From Caldilineaceae bacterium (lineage in GTDB: Bacteria > Chloroflexota > Anaerolineae > Caldilineales > Caldilineaceae), in assembly GCA_011523365.1 (NCBI GenBank), contig WTGY01000096.1:1-49124 (forward strand): a DNA stretch of 49,124 bases. Reading direction: 5' to 3'. Each line of letters opens with the position of its first letter. Position 1 is the stretch's first letter. The notes under the pieces are model-generated. The model made no database searches. It saw only the letters and a list, made by a program, of their open reading frames with translations, and was not told where the DNA came from. Of this stretch, positions 8,506 through 17,809 are shown piece after piece. The translations under genes were made by a program, and so were the position numbers.

Positions 8506-9807
8506 ATGTATTCGGAGAGATTCTCCGCCCATGTTCGGGACGCAGTTGAACAGGCCCGAATGGCCAGTGAAGATGTGCAGGTAATAGTCAGGTTTCACTC
8601 AGATGGCGGTCAAAGGAGTATTGGCAGGCTGGCCGCAGGCGCAGGCACAATCAAGGTCAATCAAGAGTTCAGACTGATAACGGCGACGGCCCTCACTCTT
8701 ACGGCGCCGGCGTTGGACGAATTGACGGAGTCGGACGATGTGGCGGAGATCTGGCTGGATGAGGCCGTACACATTCTATTGGACGTATCCACTCCACACA
8801 TCAGGGCGCCTCAAGTCTGGGAACAGCTGGGCAATGACGGGGAAGGGGTCACGATCTGTATTGTTGACACGGGTATCGACGCGACGCACCCGGACTTTGC
8901 CGGCCGGGTTGGGCTGACTGCTGATTTCAGCGGGAAGGGATCGGCCGTGGACGGCAACGGGCACGGCACCCATGTTGCCTCCACCGCGGCAGGAACTGGT
9001 GCGGCTAGCGGCGGAAAGTACATTGGGGTTGCTCCGGGAGCGACTATCATGGCGGCGAAAGCACTCGCAGACAATGGCAGCGGCCGTATGAGCAATGTCA
9101 TGGCTGGCCTGGAGTGGGCCGCTCAGAATGGGGCTGATGTCTTGAACCTGTCACTTGGCAGCAGGGGCAGCAGCGACGGCTCGGATGCGCTCAGCACTAT
9201 GTGTAACGCCATCGTAGATATGGGCAAGATAATGATTGTTGCCGCAGGGAACAGCGGGCCGCGTCAGAGTACAATCGGTAGCCCCGGGGCAGCCGAGAAG
9301 GTGATTACGGTCGGTGCGTCCAATGACCAGGACAGCGTTGCCCGGTTTAGCAGTCGGGGTCCCACGGCAGACGGACGGGTGAAACCGGATGTTGTCGCGC
9401 CTGGCAGCAGAATAGTGGCTGCACGCGCGGCAGGGACTTCGGTTGGGCAGGTGGTAGACGATCATTATACGACCGCCAGCGGCACGAGTATGGCTACGCC
9501 CCACGTGGCCGGTCTGGTTGCCCTGATGCTTAGGGCCGATACCGGCCTTGGGCCGGCCGAAATCAAGAAAATGCTGATGGCCACAAGCGTCGACATTAAC
9601 AGTTCCGAGTATGGCCAAACCGAAGCCGACAAGTATATTCAAGGCGACGGCCGCGTAGATGCCTTGACGGCCGTGCAGTACGCGGAATCCGGCGAGCAAC
9701 CGCCGCCACACAAGCCATCCCTTCCCGTCCCGTCTCCTCCCTCTCCCAGCCCGAGTCCGCCGATCGGCTGTATGGCGGCCCCACTGAAATTGCTCAAGCT
9801 AATATAA
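8506..9807 (+). CDS. Subtilisin-like serine protease (S8 family)
   Basis: 433 residues. Residues 1-92 form a propeptide-like region (VQVIVRFHSDGG...VAEIWLDEAVH). The catalytic domain follows with Asp121 (VDTGIDATHPDF), His153 (GNGHGTHVAST), oxyanion Asn249 (VAAGNSGP) and Ser328 (SGTSMATPHVAGL), so it should be active. No signal peptide is seen, so export by the Sec pathway is not indicated. The end is odd: after about residue 400 there is a Pro/Ser linker (VPSPPSPSPSPP), then 14 residues and a stop. Such linkers normally lead to a further domain, so the C-terminus may have been lost. The ATG at 8506 was chosen because AGGAGGAG lies eight bases before it; the frame is open further upstream without a better start. 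Its likely partner is the small propeptide-like protein encoded just upstream. Confidence 0.93.
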   Translation: MYSERFSAHVRDAVEQARMASEDVQVIVRFHSDGGQRSIGRLAAGAGTIKVNQEFRLITATALTLTAPALDELTESDDVAEIWLDEAVHILLDVSTPHIRAPQVWEQLGNDGEGVTICIVDTGIDATHPDFAGRVGLTADFSGKGSAVDGNGHGTHVASTAAGTGAASGGKYIGVAPGATIMAAKALADNGSGRMSNVMAGLEWAAQNGADVLNLSLGSRGSSDGSDALSTMCNAIVDMGKIMIVAAGNSGPRQSTIGSPGAAEKVITVGASNDQDSVARFSSRGPTADGRVKPDVVAPGSRIVAARAAGTSVGQVVDDHYTTASGTSMATPHVAGLVALMLRADTGLGPAEIKKMLMATSVDINSSEYGQTEADKYIQGDGRVDALTAVQYAESGEQPPPHKPSLPVPSPPSPSPSPPIGCMAAPLKLLKLI

Positions 9808-10810
9808 CCCAGAAAGAATAAAGTCGAGTACTGCCATCCGGCGGGCTATGCCTGGCTCGGCGTTGAGCCGCGCGTTTCCGGAACAGGCACTGAACTGCCG
9901 CTGAACACTAGCCCGATGGGCGAATCAGACCACGTCTCCAGAGAATCGAATCAACGGCCGCAGAAGAGGGAGGCGATGGGCCTTTCTCCCCTCCATCCTG
10001 CGGCGAAACCATCTGTTCACAGCCCCTTTGTGCACAAGCAAGGCAATCCTCTTCCCTGGTGATTCTCGTCTTCCGCGTTGCCATTGTAGGTGCCTTCCTG
10101 TACATGCGTCCGTTTTCTCTAACGCAATGGCATGGCCACTTGGCATTCGAGCACACGCACCCATGGAAGCAGGAAGGTTGAAAGTAAGGGACGACTTCAC
10201 TGAACCCCTACCTGACCTGCCAGTTCGCAGCAACGAATAATCGGATCACGGCTATGTGGGAGACCTCTCTCAAATGCAAGTTTCGCCACAGGGGGGCCGT
10301 GTGTTGGCAAGGCTCTGCCAGCCAAACCTGCACGGAGTTAGCACGGATGCCGACCGTAGGCTGGCCCTGACGGAACCGTTGGCCCGGGTGTACGGCGGGC
10401 AGTCTGTCCGTTTCCAGAATGACGCAAACTCTTGCATTTTCGTGGTCGACTACGAGGAGGAGATTCAGGCAAGACTGATTGAAAAGTGCGCGTGGTGAGC
10501 GGTCCAGCCCTGGAAGAGGTTGAATGGGCTGTCCAGCGGACGGCGGAGCGATCAGTCAAGGGCTGATGACGAGATCTGGCTTCGTCTGTTCATTGACGCC
10601 GTCCAAACTGGCCCATTGGCTAATCTGCGGCTTCCGGTCGGCGATGTTGGCTTGGCTGTCGGCGAACGCAGCCAGGGCTGGGACTTGGGCCTTACCGATA
10701 AAGCTGCGCTCTACGAGATTTCTGTTGCCTTATTGATGGCGAAATATACGCAAAAGGGAAACGCCAGCCTCCAGGTTTCCGAGTTTTATCAGTACATAGC
10801 TGGCAACGAC
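9808..10810. other. About 1 kb without a confident gene; possible decayed coding sequence
   Basis: Several short overlapping frames exist on both strands, but none shows a complete domain. The plus-strand frame 10256-10498 (80 codons, GTG start) contains RVYGGQSVRFQNDANSC followed by IFVVDYEEE. This weakly recalls the C-terminal beta domain of family-5 glycoside hydrolases and could be a remnant. The frame starting at 10520 runs on antisense to the acetyltransferase gene and is not recognisable. No repeat copy lies here. Confidence 0.35.
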
Positions 10811-11470
10811 TCAGGAAAAATGAATTTCGCATCCGAGGACGTCAAATGCCCTGACCTGAGATTTGGCAACAGGGGAATCTTCAAGCCGGTCGAGGAAGAG
10901 CGTCCAGATCATCATGTCAATGGCAGAGCCATCTGTGCCCTGGGCCCGACGGCGAAGCAGCGCCTCCTGGGCGAATCCCAGTTTACGCGGGATGGCGGCG
11001 CTGCGAACGTTCGCAGGGTCGCAGTGAATTTCGACACGATCTACTTTGTTGACAGCGAAGGCTACTTTCGTCAGAGCAGCGGATATCTCGGTTGCGAGCC
11101 CGCGATTGATCTGGTCTGCCCGAATCCAATACCCAATTTCAAGAGCGTTTCCTGTCAGGCGTCTGTGTAACCCGGTGCCGCCCCAGACCTCCTCCTCGTC
11201 CATCGAGAATATCCCATAGGTGTAGTCGCTATCCCGGTCGAAATCGGCGCGCCAATGCCGTATGAGATCGATCTTCTCTTCAAGGGTCGTCGGCTCGCTT
11301 ATCGCCCAGGGCATCCACTCCCGCAAATGGTCCACGCTCTGTGTTACCGCGTGCAGCAGGATTTCGGCGTCGGTTGGATGCCAGCAGCGCATGACAGCGC
11401 GCTCGGTTTCGATACGATAGGCAGGGCATCTGAACGGACGTTCGGAGCCTCTACAGGTTTCGGATGTCAT
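10811..11470 (-). CDS. GNAT N-acetyltransferase, RimJ/RimL type
   Basis: 219 residues from the ATG at 11468-11470. The layout is that of the RimJ/L branch: an N-terminal ETERAVMRCWHPTDAEILLHAV strand-helix, GIFSMDEEEVWGGTGLHRRL, the acetyl-CoA-binding region YWIRADQINRGLATEISAALT (R-G-L-A in the loop) and the closing NVRSAAIPRKLGFAQE motif. Related enzymes acetylate ribosomal-protein N-termini or small amines; the substrate here is unknown. The frame is open upstream to 11635 inside the end of clpC, but that part is unlike the family. The gene lies 22 bases after clpC on the same strand and may be co-transcribed with it. Confidence 0.85.
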   Translation of the reverse strand: MTSETCRGSERPFRCPAYRIETERAVMRCWHPTDAEILLHAVTQSVDHLREWMPWAISEPTTLEEKIDLIRHWRADFDRDSDYTYGIFSMDEEEVWGGTGLHRRLTGNALEIGYWIRADQINRGLATEISAALTKVAFAVNKVDRVEIHCDPANVRSAAIPRKLGFAQEALLRRRAQGTDGSAIDMMIWTLFLDRLEDSPVAKSQVRAFDVLGCEIHFS

Positions 11471-11492
11471 GGGTGGCGCAAGTGAGTGAATG

Positions 11493-14027
11493 TCATTCCT
11501 GCGAACCCTGACGTTCCCGCCCGGGGCCGGCTTCAGCCTGTGTTCCCCGCGACCATTCGACCGCAATCGGCTCCGGCTCTCTGCGCACGAAAACCAGCTT
11601 CTCTTCGCCTCCATCTTCCTCGGCGGCAAAGTCAATCAGGACTTCGTCACCCGTCTTGTACTCTGCGCGCAGAAGGCGTTTGCTGAGTTCATTCTCGACT
11701 TGCTTTTGGAGAAGCCTACGCAATGGCCGGGCCCCGTATTCGGCGTGGTAGCCTGTATCGGCGAGGTGGTCGCGGGCCTTGCTGGTCATTTCTATGGCGA
11801 TGCCGATTTCGTCGAGACGCTGTGCGATCTCTTCTATCAGCAGAGAGACGATATCGCGGACATTTTCCCTGGTTAACGGATCGAAGATGATCGTTTCGTC
11901 GATGCGATTGAGAAATTCGGGGCGGAAGAGCCTCTTCATCTCCTTACTGTATTCTCCCTGGGCAATCGCGCTTTCATCCAATTCAGGAGTGGCAAAACCC
12001 AAAGGGCCGCGCTTTATCGAGTCGGCCCCGACGTTGCTGGTCATTATCACGACCGTGTTGCGGAAATTCACGGTGCGTCCTTGGCCGTCAGTCATATGGC
12101 CGTCGTCCATAATCTGGAGAAGCGTGTTCCAGACTTCGGGATGGGCCTTTTCGATTTCGTCAAATAGCAAGACCTGGTAGGGTCGCCTTCGCACTTGCTC
12201 GGTGAGTTGCCCGCCCTGTTCATAGCCGACATATCCTGGAGGCGCCCCGAACAGTTTGCTGACTGTATGTCCCTCGCGATATTCGCTCATATCGACCCGC
12301 AGAAGAGCGTCTTCACTATCGAAGAGGAAGGCGGCCAGCACCTTGGCTAGTTCGGTCTTGCCAATGCCTGTCGGTCCAAGAAAGAGGAAGGTCCCGATGG
12401 GCCGGCGAGGGTCTTTCAGGCCACTTCGGGCACGCCGGATGGCATCGCTTACGGCTCCGACTGCTCTCTCCTGCCCTATGATGCGCTGACGGAGAAAGTC
12501 CTCCATGCGAAGCAGCTTGTCCATCTCCTCTTCAAGCAGGTCCATCACAGGGATTCCGGTCCAACTGTGGACGATGGCGGCGACATCGTCAGTGTCAACG
12601 ACGTCGTCGAGGTTGGCCTCGTTCTTCCAATTCTTGAGGGCGGACTTGAACTCCTCTTTCAGCCGGGCCAGTTCGGCCTTAGTCTGCGCCGCCCTCTCGT
12701 AGTCGCGTTCGGCCCAAGCGTTCTCTTCGAGGTCTTCTAGTTCCTGGATCGAGACCTTGGTCAGCTTCAAGTCCTCCGGCATGGCATGCATTGCAACCCG
12801 TAAACGTGCGGCGGCCTCGTCGATTAGGTCGATGGCTTTGTCAGGGAGCTTGCGGTCCGCGACGTAGCGATGGCTGAGGCGAACCGCCTGTTCCAGCGCG
12901 TCGTCGGTGTAGGTAATGGCATGATGCTCCTCATAGCGAAGGCGCAGCCCGCGCAAGATTTCGATGGCGTCATCGATGTCAGGTTCGTCGACGTAGACGG
13001 GGGCAAAACGCCGTTCCAGCGCCGAGTCTTTCTCTATATGCTGACGGTATTCGTCGAGCGTTGTGGCGCCGATGCACTGGAGCTCGCCGCGAGAGAGTGC
13101 AGGTTTGAGCATGTTGCTGGCGTCCAAGGCTCCGGCGGCGTTTCCGGCGCCGACGACGGTGTGCAGCTCATCGACAAAAAGGATAATTTCGCCCTCGCTG
13201 CGGCGGATTTCATCCATAGCGGCTTTCAAACGCTCCTCGAACTCGCCGCGAAATCGGGTCCCCGCGATCATGGCCCCCAAGTCCAAAGAGACCAGACGTT
13301 TGCCGGAAAGGATTTCAGGCACGTCGTTGACCGTTATCTGTTGGGCCAATCCTTCGATGATGGCTGTTTTTCCTACGCCTGCCTCGCCAATCAACACGGG
13401 ATTGTTCTTCGTGCGACGGCAAAGTACCTGCATGACGCGGGTGATCTCCTCTACGCGCCCGACGACGGGGTCCAGCTTGCCTTCGGCGGCGGCCTTGGTC
13501 AGGTCGCGGCCGTACTTTTCGAGCACCTGAAATTTGCTTTCGGCGTCAGGTTCGCTGACTCGCTGCCCGCCTCTCAGGTCGTCGATTGCACTGTAAAGGC
13601 GCTCTTTGGTGATGCCGGCTTCCCTTAATACGTTGGCGCTGTGGGTGTTACGTTCGCTCGCGATGGCGAGCAAGATGTGTTCAGTGCTTATGAATTCGTC
13701 CTGCATTTTCTTGGACTCATCGTTCGCAACGCCCATAACGCGGTTAAGCCTCGGTGTGATAAAGACCTGAACGGTAGGGAGTCCGCTCGGCGGTGCGCCG
13801 CCACTCTTATGAGAGGCGGCAAGCACCGCCTCCAATTTCCGGGCGATGACGTCAACGGATGCCCCCAGGGACTCCAGCAATTGCGGTACAGTCCCCTCTG
13901 ACTGCTCGACGAGAGCCAGGAAAAAGTGTTCCGTATCGATTTGTGAATGCCGGTACGTTTGCAGAATTTCAAGTGAACGGGTGGCGGCGTCCTGGGCCCT
14001 CTGGGTAAAACGGTCAAATGGCATCAT
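11493..14027 (-). CDS. clpC: ATP-dependent Clp protease ATP-binding subunit ClpC
   Basis: 844 residues, a Class I AAA+ unfoldase that feeds substrates to ClpP. Two N-terminal Clp-N repeats occupy residues 1-150 ([15 protein letters not shown]..., [15 protein letters not shown]). The first AAA+ domain has Walker A GEAGVGKT at 214-221. A middle UVR-like segment ([20 protein letters not shown]) identifies ClpC rather than ClpA or ClpB. The second AAA+ domain has Walker A GPTGIGKT near residue 551, followed by the D2-small domain. The last ~30 residues are a charged tail. Two ATGs in a row (14022-14027) start the gene. No CIRCE or CtsR box was recognised upstream, and clpP is not in the window. 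Confidence 0.97.
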   Translation of the reverse strand: MMPFDRFTQRAQDAATRSLEILQTYRHSQIDTEHFFLALVEQSEGTVPQLLESLGASVDVIARKLEAVLAASHKSGGAPPSGLPTVQVFITPRLNRVMGVANDESKKMQDEFISTEHILLAIASERNTHSANVLREAGITKERLYSAIDDLRGGQRVSEPDAESKFQVLEKYGRDLTKAAAEGKLDPVVGRVEEITRVMQVLCRRTKNNPVLIGEAGVGKTAIIEGLAQQITVNDVPEILSGKRLVSLDLGAMIAGTRFRGEFEERLKAAMDEIRRSEGEIILFVDELHTVVGAGNAAGALDASNMLKPALSRGELQCIGATTLDEYRQHIEKDSALERRFAPVYVDEPDIDDAIEILRGLRLRYEEHHAITYTDDALEQAVRLSHRYVADRKLPDKAIDLIDEAAARLRVAMHAMPEDLKLTKVSIQELEDLEENAWAERDYERAAQTKAELARLKEEFKSALKNWKNEANLDDVVDTDDVAAIVHSWTGIPVMDLLEEEMDKLLRMEDFLRQRIIGQERAVGAVSDAIRRARSGLKDPRRPIGTFLFLGPTGIGKTELAKVLAAFLFDSEDALLRVDMSEYREGHTVSKLFGAPPGYVGYEQGGQLTEQVRRRPYQVLLFDEIEKAHPEVWNTLLQIMDDGHMTDGQGRTVNFRNTVVIMTSNVGADSIKRGPLGFATPELDESAIAQGEYSKEMKRLFRPEFLNRIDETIIFDPLTRENVRDIVSLLIEEIAQRLDEIGIAIEMTSKARDHLADTGYHAEYGARPLRRLLQKQVENELSKRLLRAEYKTGDEVLIDFAAEEDGGEEKLVFVRREPEPIAVEWSRGTQAEAGPGRERQGSQE

Positions 14028-14295
14028 TATAGATGTTCCCGGTTTTCGAGAGTGGTCTTAGGCGAGTGAAAGGTTCAATCAATGAGCGTCAGTATCGGTT
14101 GGGTAGTCGAAACAGCAGCCTAGTTCAGGCAACTCGTCGCGAGAGGGAGTCAGCCCTTTGGAGAGAAAACGCGTACAGCTGTCGAAACACACTTATAGTA
14201 AACCATTTCTTCATCAGAACCGCCATAGCAAAACATTAGAAAACCGTTATCGGTAACGTCTGCGTGTTGAAGAAATGGGGAAGTGAGGACTCACT

Positions 14296-14379
14296 AATTA
14301 GAATTGTTCCAGATAAATCTTGGCAATTGGCTTGGGAGCATGTACACTGCCTCTGCACTTGTTTAGAGTGATTCTAATT
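14296..14379. promoter_or_regulatory. Candidate operator pair for the Fur/PerR-type regulator
   Basis: AATTAGAAT (14296-14304) and its exact inverse ATTCTAATT (14371-14379) flank the promoter at 14320-14348, one upstream of -35 and one about 23 bases downstream of -10. The AT-rich sequence and placement are typical of Fur-family operators, suggesting autoregulation. Binding is inference. Confidence 0.45.
14320..14348 (+). promoter_or_regulatory. Promoter of the regulator-metal ATPase operon
   Basis: TTGGCA (14320-14325), a 17-base spacer and TACACT (14343-14348), 43 bases before the ATG. Candidate operators lie on both sides. Confidence 0.6.
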
Positions 14380-14391
14380 TGAGCAAGGGAT

Positions 14392-14919
14392 ATGAGTATG
14401 GCAGCACGTTTTATTGAAACGCTTCAACGTGCGGGGTTGAGGGTAACGAGTCAGAGGGTCGCCGTCTGCGAGTTCCTCGCGGGCACAAAGAGCCACCCCA
14501 CGACGTCTCAAGTGTTTGAAGCAGTCCGAAAGCTGCATCCTGAGATAAGCCAGGCCACGGTCTATAACACGCTCAACACTTTACGTGACCTGGGTGCTAT
14601 CGTCGAAATCAGTGCGGGAACGGAGCATACTCGATATGAGCCTGACCCGGCGCCGCACATCAACCTGTTCTGCCTGCGCTGTCACCAGGTTTCGGACCTG
14701 CAGGACAACGCTTCGCCCGATGTTCTGATGGACAACATCTTTCAGAACACGGGCTTCCGCGCCACTTCGCTTCAGGTGCAGGTCTCAGGCTTCTGTCCCG
14801 AATGCCAGCAGGCGAAGCGGGTAGAGATCGGTAGGAAGCTGCAGTCTCGGGCCGCGAAGCAATCTGGCAAAGCATCCGGAGCAAGTGCCGCGCCGGGCGC
14901 GCCCCGGATTCAATCATGA
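14392..14919 (+). CDS. Fur/PerR-family metalloregulator
   Basis: 175 residues. The N-terminal winged helix includes LRVTSQRVAVCEFLAG and the recognition segment ISQATVYNTLNTL (residues 52-64). The C-terminal dimerisation domain carries two Cys pairs, CLRC (94, 97) and CPEC (135, 138), the structural zinc site of this family. Metal ligands may include His35, Glu83 and His89. Asp102 falls where PerR has its peroxide-sensitive Asp, which hints at a PerR-like sensor; this needs an alignment. The last ~35 residues are a Ser/Ala/Lys-rich extension not usual for the family. The stop codon overlaps an ATG of the next frame (ATGA at 14916-14919), and the next gene is a metal-efflux ATPase, so the regulator probably controls that pump and itself. 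Confidence 0.93.
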   Translation: MSMAARFIETLQRAGLRVTSQRVAVCEFLAGTKSHPTTSQVFEAVRKLHPEISQATVYNTLNTLRDLGAIVEISAGTEHTRYEPDPAPHINLFCLRCHQVSDLQDNASPDVLMDNIFQNTGFRATSLQVQVSGFCPECQQAKRVEIGRKLQSRAAKQSGKASGASAAPGAPRIQS

Positions 14920-14936
14920 GAAGAGAGGTGGAAGGT

Positions 14937-17036
14937 ATGGCCTCCAATTCGTTTGACCAGATGATTGGTAAGGAAGAAAGTGGTCCAGGTTCGATCAGTC
15001 TTCGGTCTCTTTCTCCGTTCTCGCCGACGTTCTGGCGAAACAATCCCGAACTGATTCTGGCTTCAATTGCACTTGTCGCCTTGCTGATTGGCTGGCTTGG
15101 CGGTTCGGTAAGCGGCCTGCTACCGGCCTGGGCGGTGGTAATCTTTGCCTTAATCGCTTATGGGGCTGGTGGTTATTCCGGTGCCAGGGTGGCGCTGGCC
15201 AATGCAATCAGCGGTGTTTTCAATATCGACCTGCTCATGGTGGCCGCGGCGCTGGGTGCAGCTTTCATCGGTGAATGGGAAGAGGGCGCCTTGCTTCTCT
15301 TCCTGTTTACACTTAGCGGCGCCCTGGAATCGTTTGCATCGGACCGCACGCGGCAGGCGATAACCGGGCTGGCAGAGCTGAGACCTGATACTGCCAGGGT
15401 TCAAAGAGATGGAAAGGTCGTAGAGATTGGCGTCGAGGAACTGGAAATTGGTGACGTAGTGGTGGTAAGGCCGGGTGAGCGGATGCCGGTTGACGGCTCG
15501 GTTGTGCGGGGCTCCACCACAGTAGACCAAAGTCCAATCACGGGGGAGAGCATCCCTGTCTTCAAAGGTCTAGGTGACTCCGTCTTTTCTGGAACGATAA
15601 ACGGAAGCGGGGCCCTCGAACTGCAGGTGACCAAGCTTGCATCGGAAAGCACGATCAGCAAGATTATCGGACTGGTTCAGGAGGCCCAGAACAATGCTGC
15701 GCCGACACAACGACTGATCGACAGATTCAGCCAGCCCTACACGCTGGGCGTGATAGCCGTTACAGTTTTGGCCGCGATCGTCCCCATCCTGTACGGGAGT
15801 GAACCAGTCAGTACAACCATCTATAGGGCCATAACCTTGCTGGTCGTGGCAAGCCCCTGCGCGCTCATTATCAGCACGCCGGCATCGATTCTGAGCGCAA
15901 TCGCCGCGGCGGCGCGTGAGGGGATCTTGTTCAAGGGTGGTGCCTACTTGGAGGCGGCCGCAAGTCTTGATGTGCTCGCCTTTGACAAGACCGGAACTTT
16001 GACCTACGGCAAGCCCCAACTTACCGACGTCGTCCCACTGAATGATTACTCGCCCGAGGAACTATTGTCCCTTGCCGCGGGCGCGGAGAGCCTGAGTGAA
16101 CATCCGATTGCGCAAGCTATCGTCGAACAGGCACAAGAGAAGGACCTGCCCGTCGAGTCTCCCGACGACTTTAGGAGTATTGCAGGGCACGGCGTTCAGG
16201 CTATCTATTCTCGCGGCGGCAATCAGGAGATGATATATATCGGTAATGACAAGCTGTTTATGAGCGAAGAGATGGACCTTTCTCCGGCGATTCGCATGAT
16301 CGGTCAGCAACTGCAAAGAAAAGGTAAGACAGCCATCCTCGTGGTAAGACGAAGCCTTAAAGCTGACCGTTCAGACTCGGAAAGAATGAGTGGGGGCCAG
16401 GCCGGTCTGGTCGACAAAGAGATCCTGGGCGCACCCGGACGTGACTGGGAGGTGGTTGGATTTCTGGCCGTGGCCGATACGGTTCGTTCCGGTGCAGTGG
16501 AGACAATAGGAGCCCTCAAAGGGCTTGGCATCGACCGGATGGCGATGGTTACGGGCGACAACCGCGACGTGGCTGACTCCGTGGCCGACGAGTTAGGCTT
16601 GGAAGATGTCTACGCTGACCTCCTGCCTGAGGAGAAGGTCGAGATTATAGAAAGGCTCGTAAAGACTGGCTCAGTCGGAATGATTGGTGACGGCGTAAAC
16701 GACGCGCCGGCGATGGCGACCTCAAATCTGGGGATAGCCATGGGAGGCGCGGGTACGGATGTTGCCCTGGAAACCGCTGACGTTGTTCTTATGTCCGATG
16801 ACCTCAGCAAGCTTCCCTTCATGCTTCGCCTGAGCCGGCGCGCCAGTGAAATCGTGCGCCAGAACCTTTATTTTTCGATTGTGGTGATACTTGCTTTGGT
16901 CACTTTGACAGTCGTCGTTCCCCTGCTTGTTCCTGGATTCAGGCTGCCACTCCCTGTCGGTGTACTGGGCCACGAAGGGAGCACTCTCATCGTAGTCGTC
17001 AACGGGCTCAGAATGTTGACGTTGAAATCCTCGTAG
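14937..17036 (+). CDS. P1B-4-type metal-transporting ATPase (Fe2+/Co2+ efflux candidate)
   Basis: 699 residues. The P-type ATPase core is complete: A-domain TGES, phosphorylated Asp350 in DKTGTLTYG, MVTGDN and GDGVNDAPAMA in the hinge. Transmembrane motif Ser306-Pro307-Cys308 together with His679-Glu-Gly-Ser-Thr in the last membrane helix is the signature of subgroup P1B-4 (CoaT, CtpD, PfeT), whose members export Fe(II) or Co(II). There is no N-terminal metal-binding domain, as expected for this subgroup. The nucleotide-binding domain has an insertion of roughly 30 residues (around SLKADRSDSERMSGGQAG). The ATG at 14937 follows AGAGAGG by eight bases; an in-frame ATG at 14916 overlaps the regulator's stop codon and is an alternative. 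In Bacillus, PfeT is PerR-controlled, matching the gene next door. Confidence 0.93.
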   Translation: MASNSFDQMIGKEESGPGSISLRSLSPFSPTFWRNNPELILASIALVALLIGWLGGSVSGLLPAWAVVIFALIAYGAGGYSGARVALANAISGVFNIDLLMVAAALGAAFIGEWEEGALLLFLFTLSGALESFASDRTRQAITGLAELRPDTARVQRDGKVVEIGVEELEIGDVVVVRPGERMPVDGSVVRGSTTVDQSPITGESIPVFKGLGDSVFSGTINGSGALELQVTKLASESTISKIIGLVQEAQNNAAPTQRLIDRFSQPYTLGVIAVTVLAAIVPILYGSEPVSTTIYRAITLLVVASPCALIISTPASILSAIAAAAREGILFKGGAYLEAAASLDVLAFDKTGTLTYGKPQLTDVVPLNDYSPEELLSLAAGAESLSEHPIAQAIVEQAQEKDLPVESPDDFRSIAGHGVQAIYSRGGNQEMIYIGNDKLFMSEEMDLSPAIRMIGQQLQRKGKTAILVVRRSLKADRSDSERMSGGQAGLVDKEILGAPGRDWEVVGFLAVADTVRSGAVETIGALKGLGIDRMAMVTGDNRDVADSVADELGLEDVYADLLPEEKVEIIERLVKTGSVGMIGDGVNDAPAMATSNLGIAMGGAGTDVALETADVVLMSDDLSKLPFMLRLSRRASEIVRQNLYFSIVVILALVTLTVVVPLLVPGFRLPLPVGVLGHEGSTLIVVVNGLRMLTLKSS

Positions 17037-17069
17037 GTGCCCAAACTCTCAAGCTGTCGCAGCATTCAG

Positions 17070-17723
17070 CTATTCGAACTCGGGGTAGCCCGCTGGAAGC
17101 GAGGTCCGAAAACCTAGAATGAGGCACCAGACACAGTAAGCGAAGAGCGCGATAAGCAAGTGCCTGAGCTCCGGCAGAAGAAAAGGCGAGAACAGGGCGA
17201 GGACGCCGGCGGCAGCCCCGGGCACCATCCACGCAGCGGGCAGCTTTCTCAAAACGACCAAGTCAATACAGATCCAAGTCGTTACGCCACCTCCCATTAG
17301 CAACCCTGCTGCCAATAAGGACAAGGCAAATAGTTCGACGATTTTCTCTGTTGCCGTGATCGGCCCGAAAGGTTGGTCGGCGTTCAGGGCGTGCACCAGC
17401 CCAAATCGGTTCATTCCGGCCAGGATTCCTGCGATAAGCAATGTGGCGGCAATTACCATTAGGCCGGACTGGAGGGACGAACTTATGCGGTGGACCGGAG
17501 AATAGTGGTGCATCAAAGCCACCAGGAGGACCATCCAGGAAAAGATTGCCAGCAGCCAAAGCCAACCACCGAGACCCCATTGCCAAGGCGTCTCCTCGGG
17601 CAAACCCTGCGTGTTTTGGGCTATCACAGTCATAAGGTATACCTGTCTCAGAATGACTAGCGAATAGATTCCGGCGGCGAGGGCAGCGACTCCGGCACCG
17701 CGCGCCGCTCGAATCAGCCTCAT
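17070..17723 (-). CDS. Multi-pass membrane protein, unknown function
   Basis: 217 residues with about six hydrophobic segments: near residues 9-32 (AGVAALAAGIYSLVIL), 50-70 (WGLGGWLWLLAIFSWMVLLV), 85-104, 128-150 (ELFALSLLAAGLLMGGG), 165-182 and 187-205. No known transporter or enzyme motif is recognised. The start ATG at 17721-17723 is preceded by GAGGCGG. It lies 86 bases after recO on the same strand and converges on the metal ATPase gene with a 33-base gap. A role in the inner membrane is all that can be said. Confidence 0.65.
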   Translation of the reverse strand: MRLIRAARGAGVAALAAGIYSLVILRQVYLMTVIAQNTQGLPEETPWQWGLGGWLWLLAIFSWMVLLVALMHHYSPVHRISSSLQSGLMVIAATLLIAGILAGMNRFGLVHALNADQPFGPITATEKIVELFALSLLAAGLLMGGGVTTWICIDLVVLRKLPAAWMVPGAAAGVLALFSPFLLPELRHLLIALFAYCVWCLILGFRTSLPAGYPEFE

Positions 17724-17809
17724 CGGTCCGCCTCACCATTTGAAATCCCGTGAAGACGCGGGCAACCGTCCTCGCCGATGGCGGACCCGCGGATAGGGAG
17801 ATCCATGTC

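Larger units (their letters stand above)
14028..14391. other. Divergent intergenic region between clpC and the Fur-family gene
   Basis: 364 bases, noticeably more AT-rich than its surroundings. It carries the regulator promoter at 14320-14348 and inverted ATTCTAATT half-sites. On the clpC side, a weak minus-strand promoter is possible: TTCTGA (14214-14219), a 16-base spacer and TATAAG (14192-14197). A near-palindrome CGTTATCGGTAACG lies at 14245-14258. Confidence 0.45.

Noticed and set aside
10520..11170. Plus-strand open frame of 216 codons
   Set aside because: Its second half is antisense to the GNAT gene and the first half has no recognisable domain or ribosome site.
11471..11635. Longer N-terminus for the GNAT acetyltransferase
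   Set aside because: The extension lies inside the end of clpC in another frame and is unlike the family; the ATG at 11470 begins the conserved part.
12870..13628. Open frame of 252 codons antisense to clpC
   Set aside because: Opposite strand of the conserved AAA+ domain; no family resemblance.
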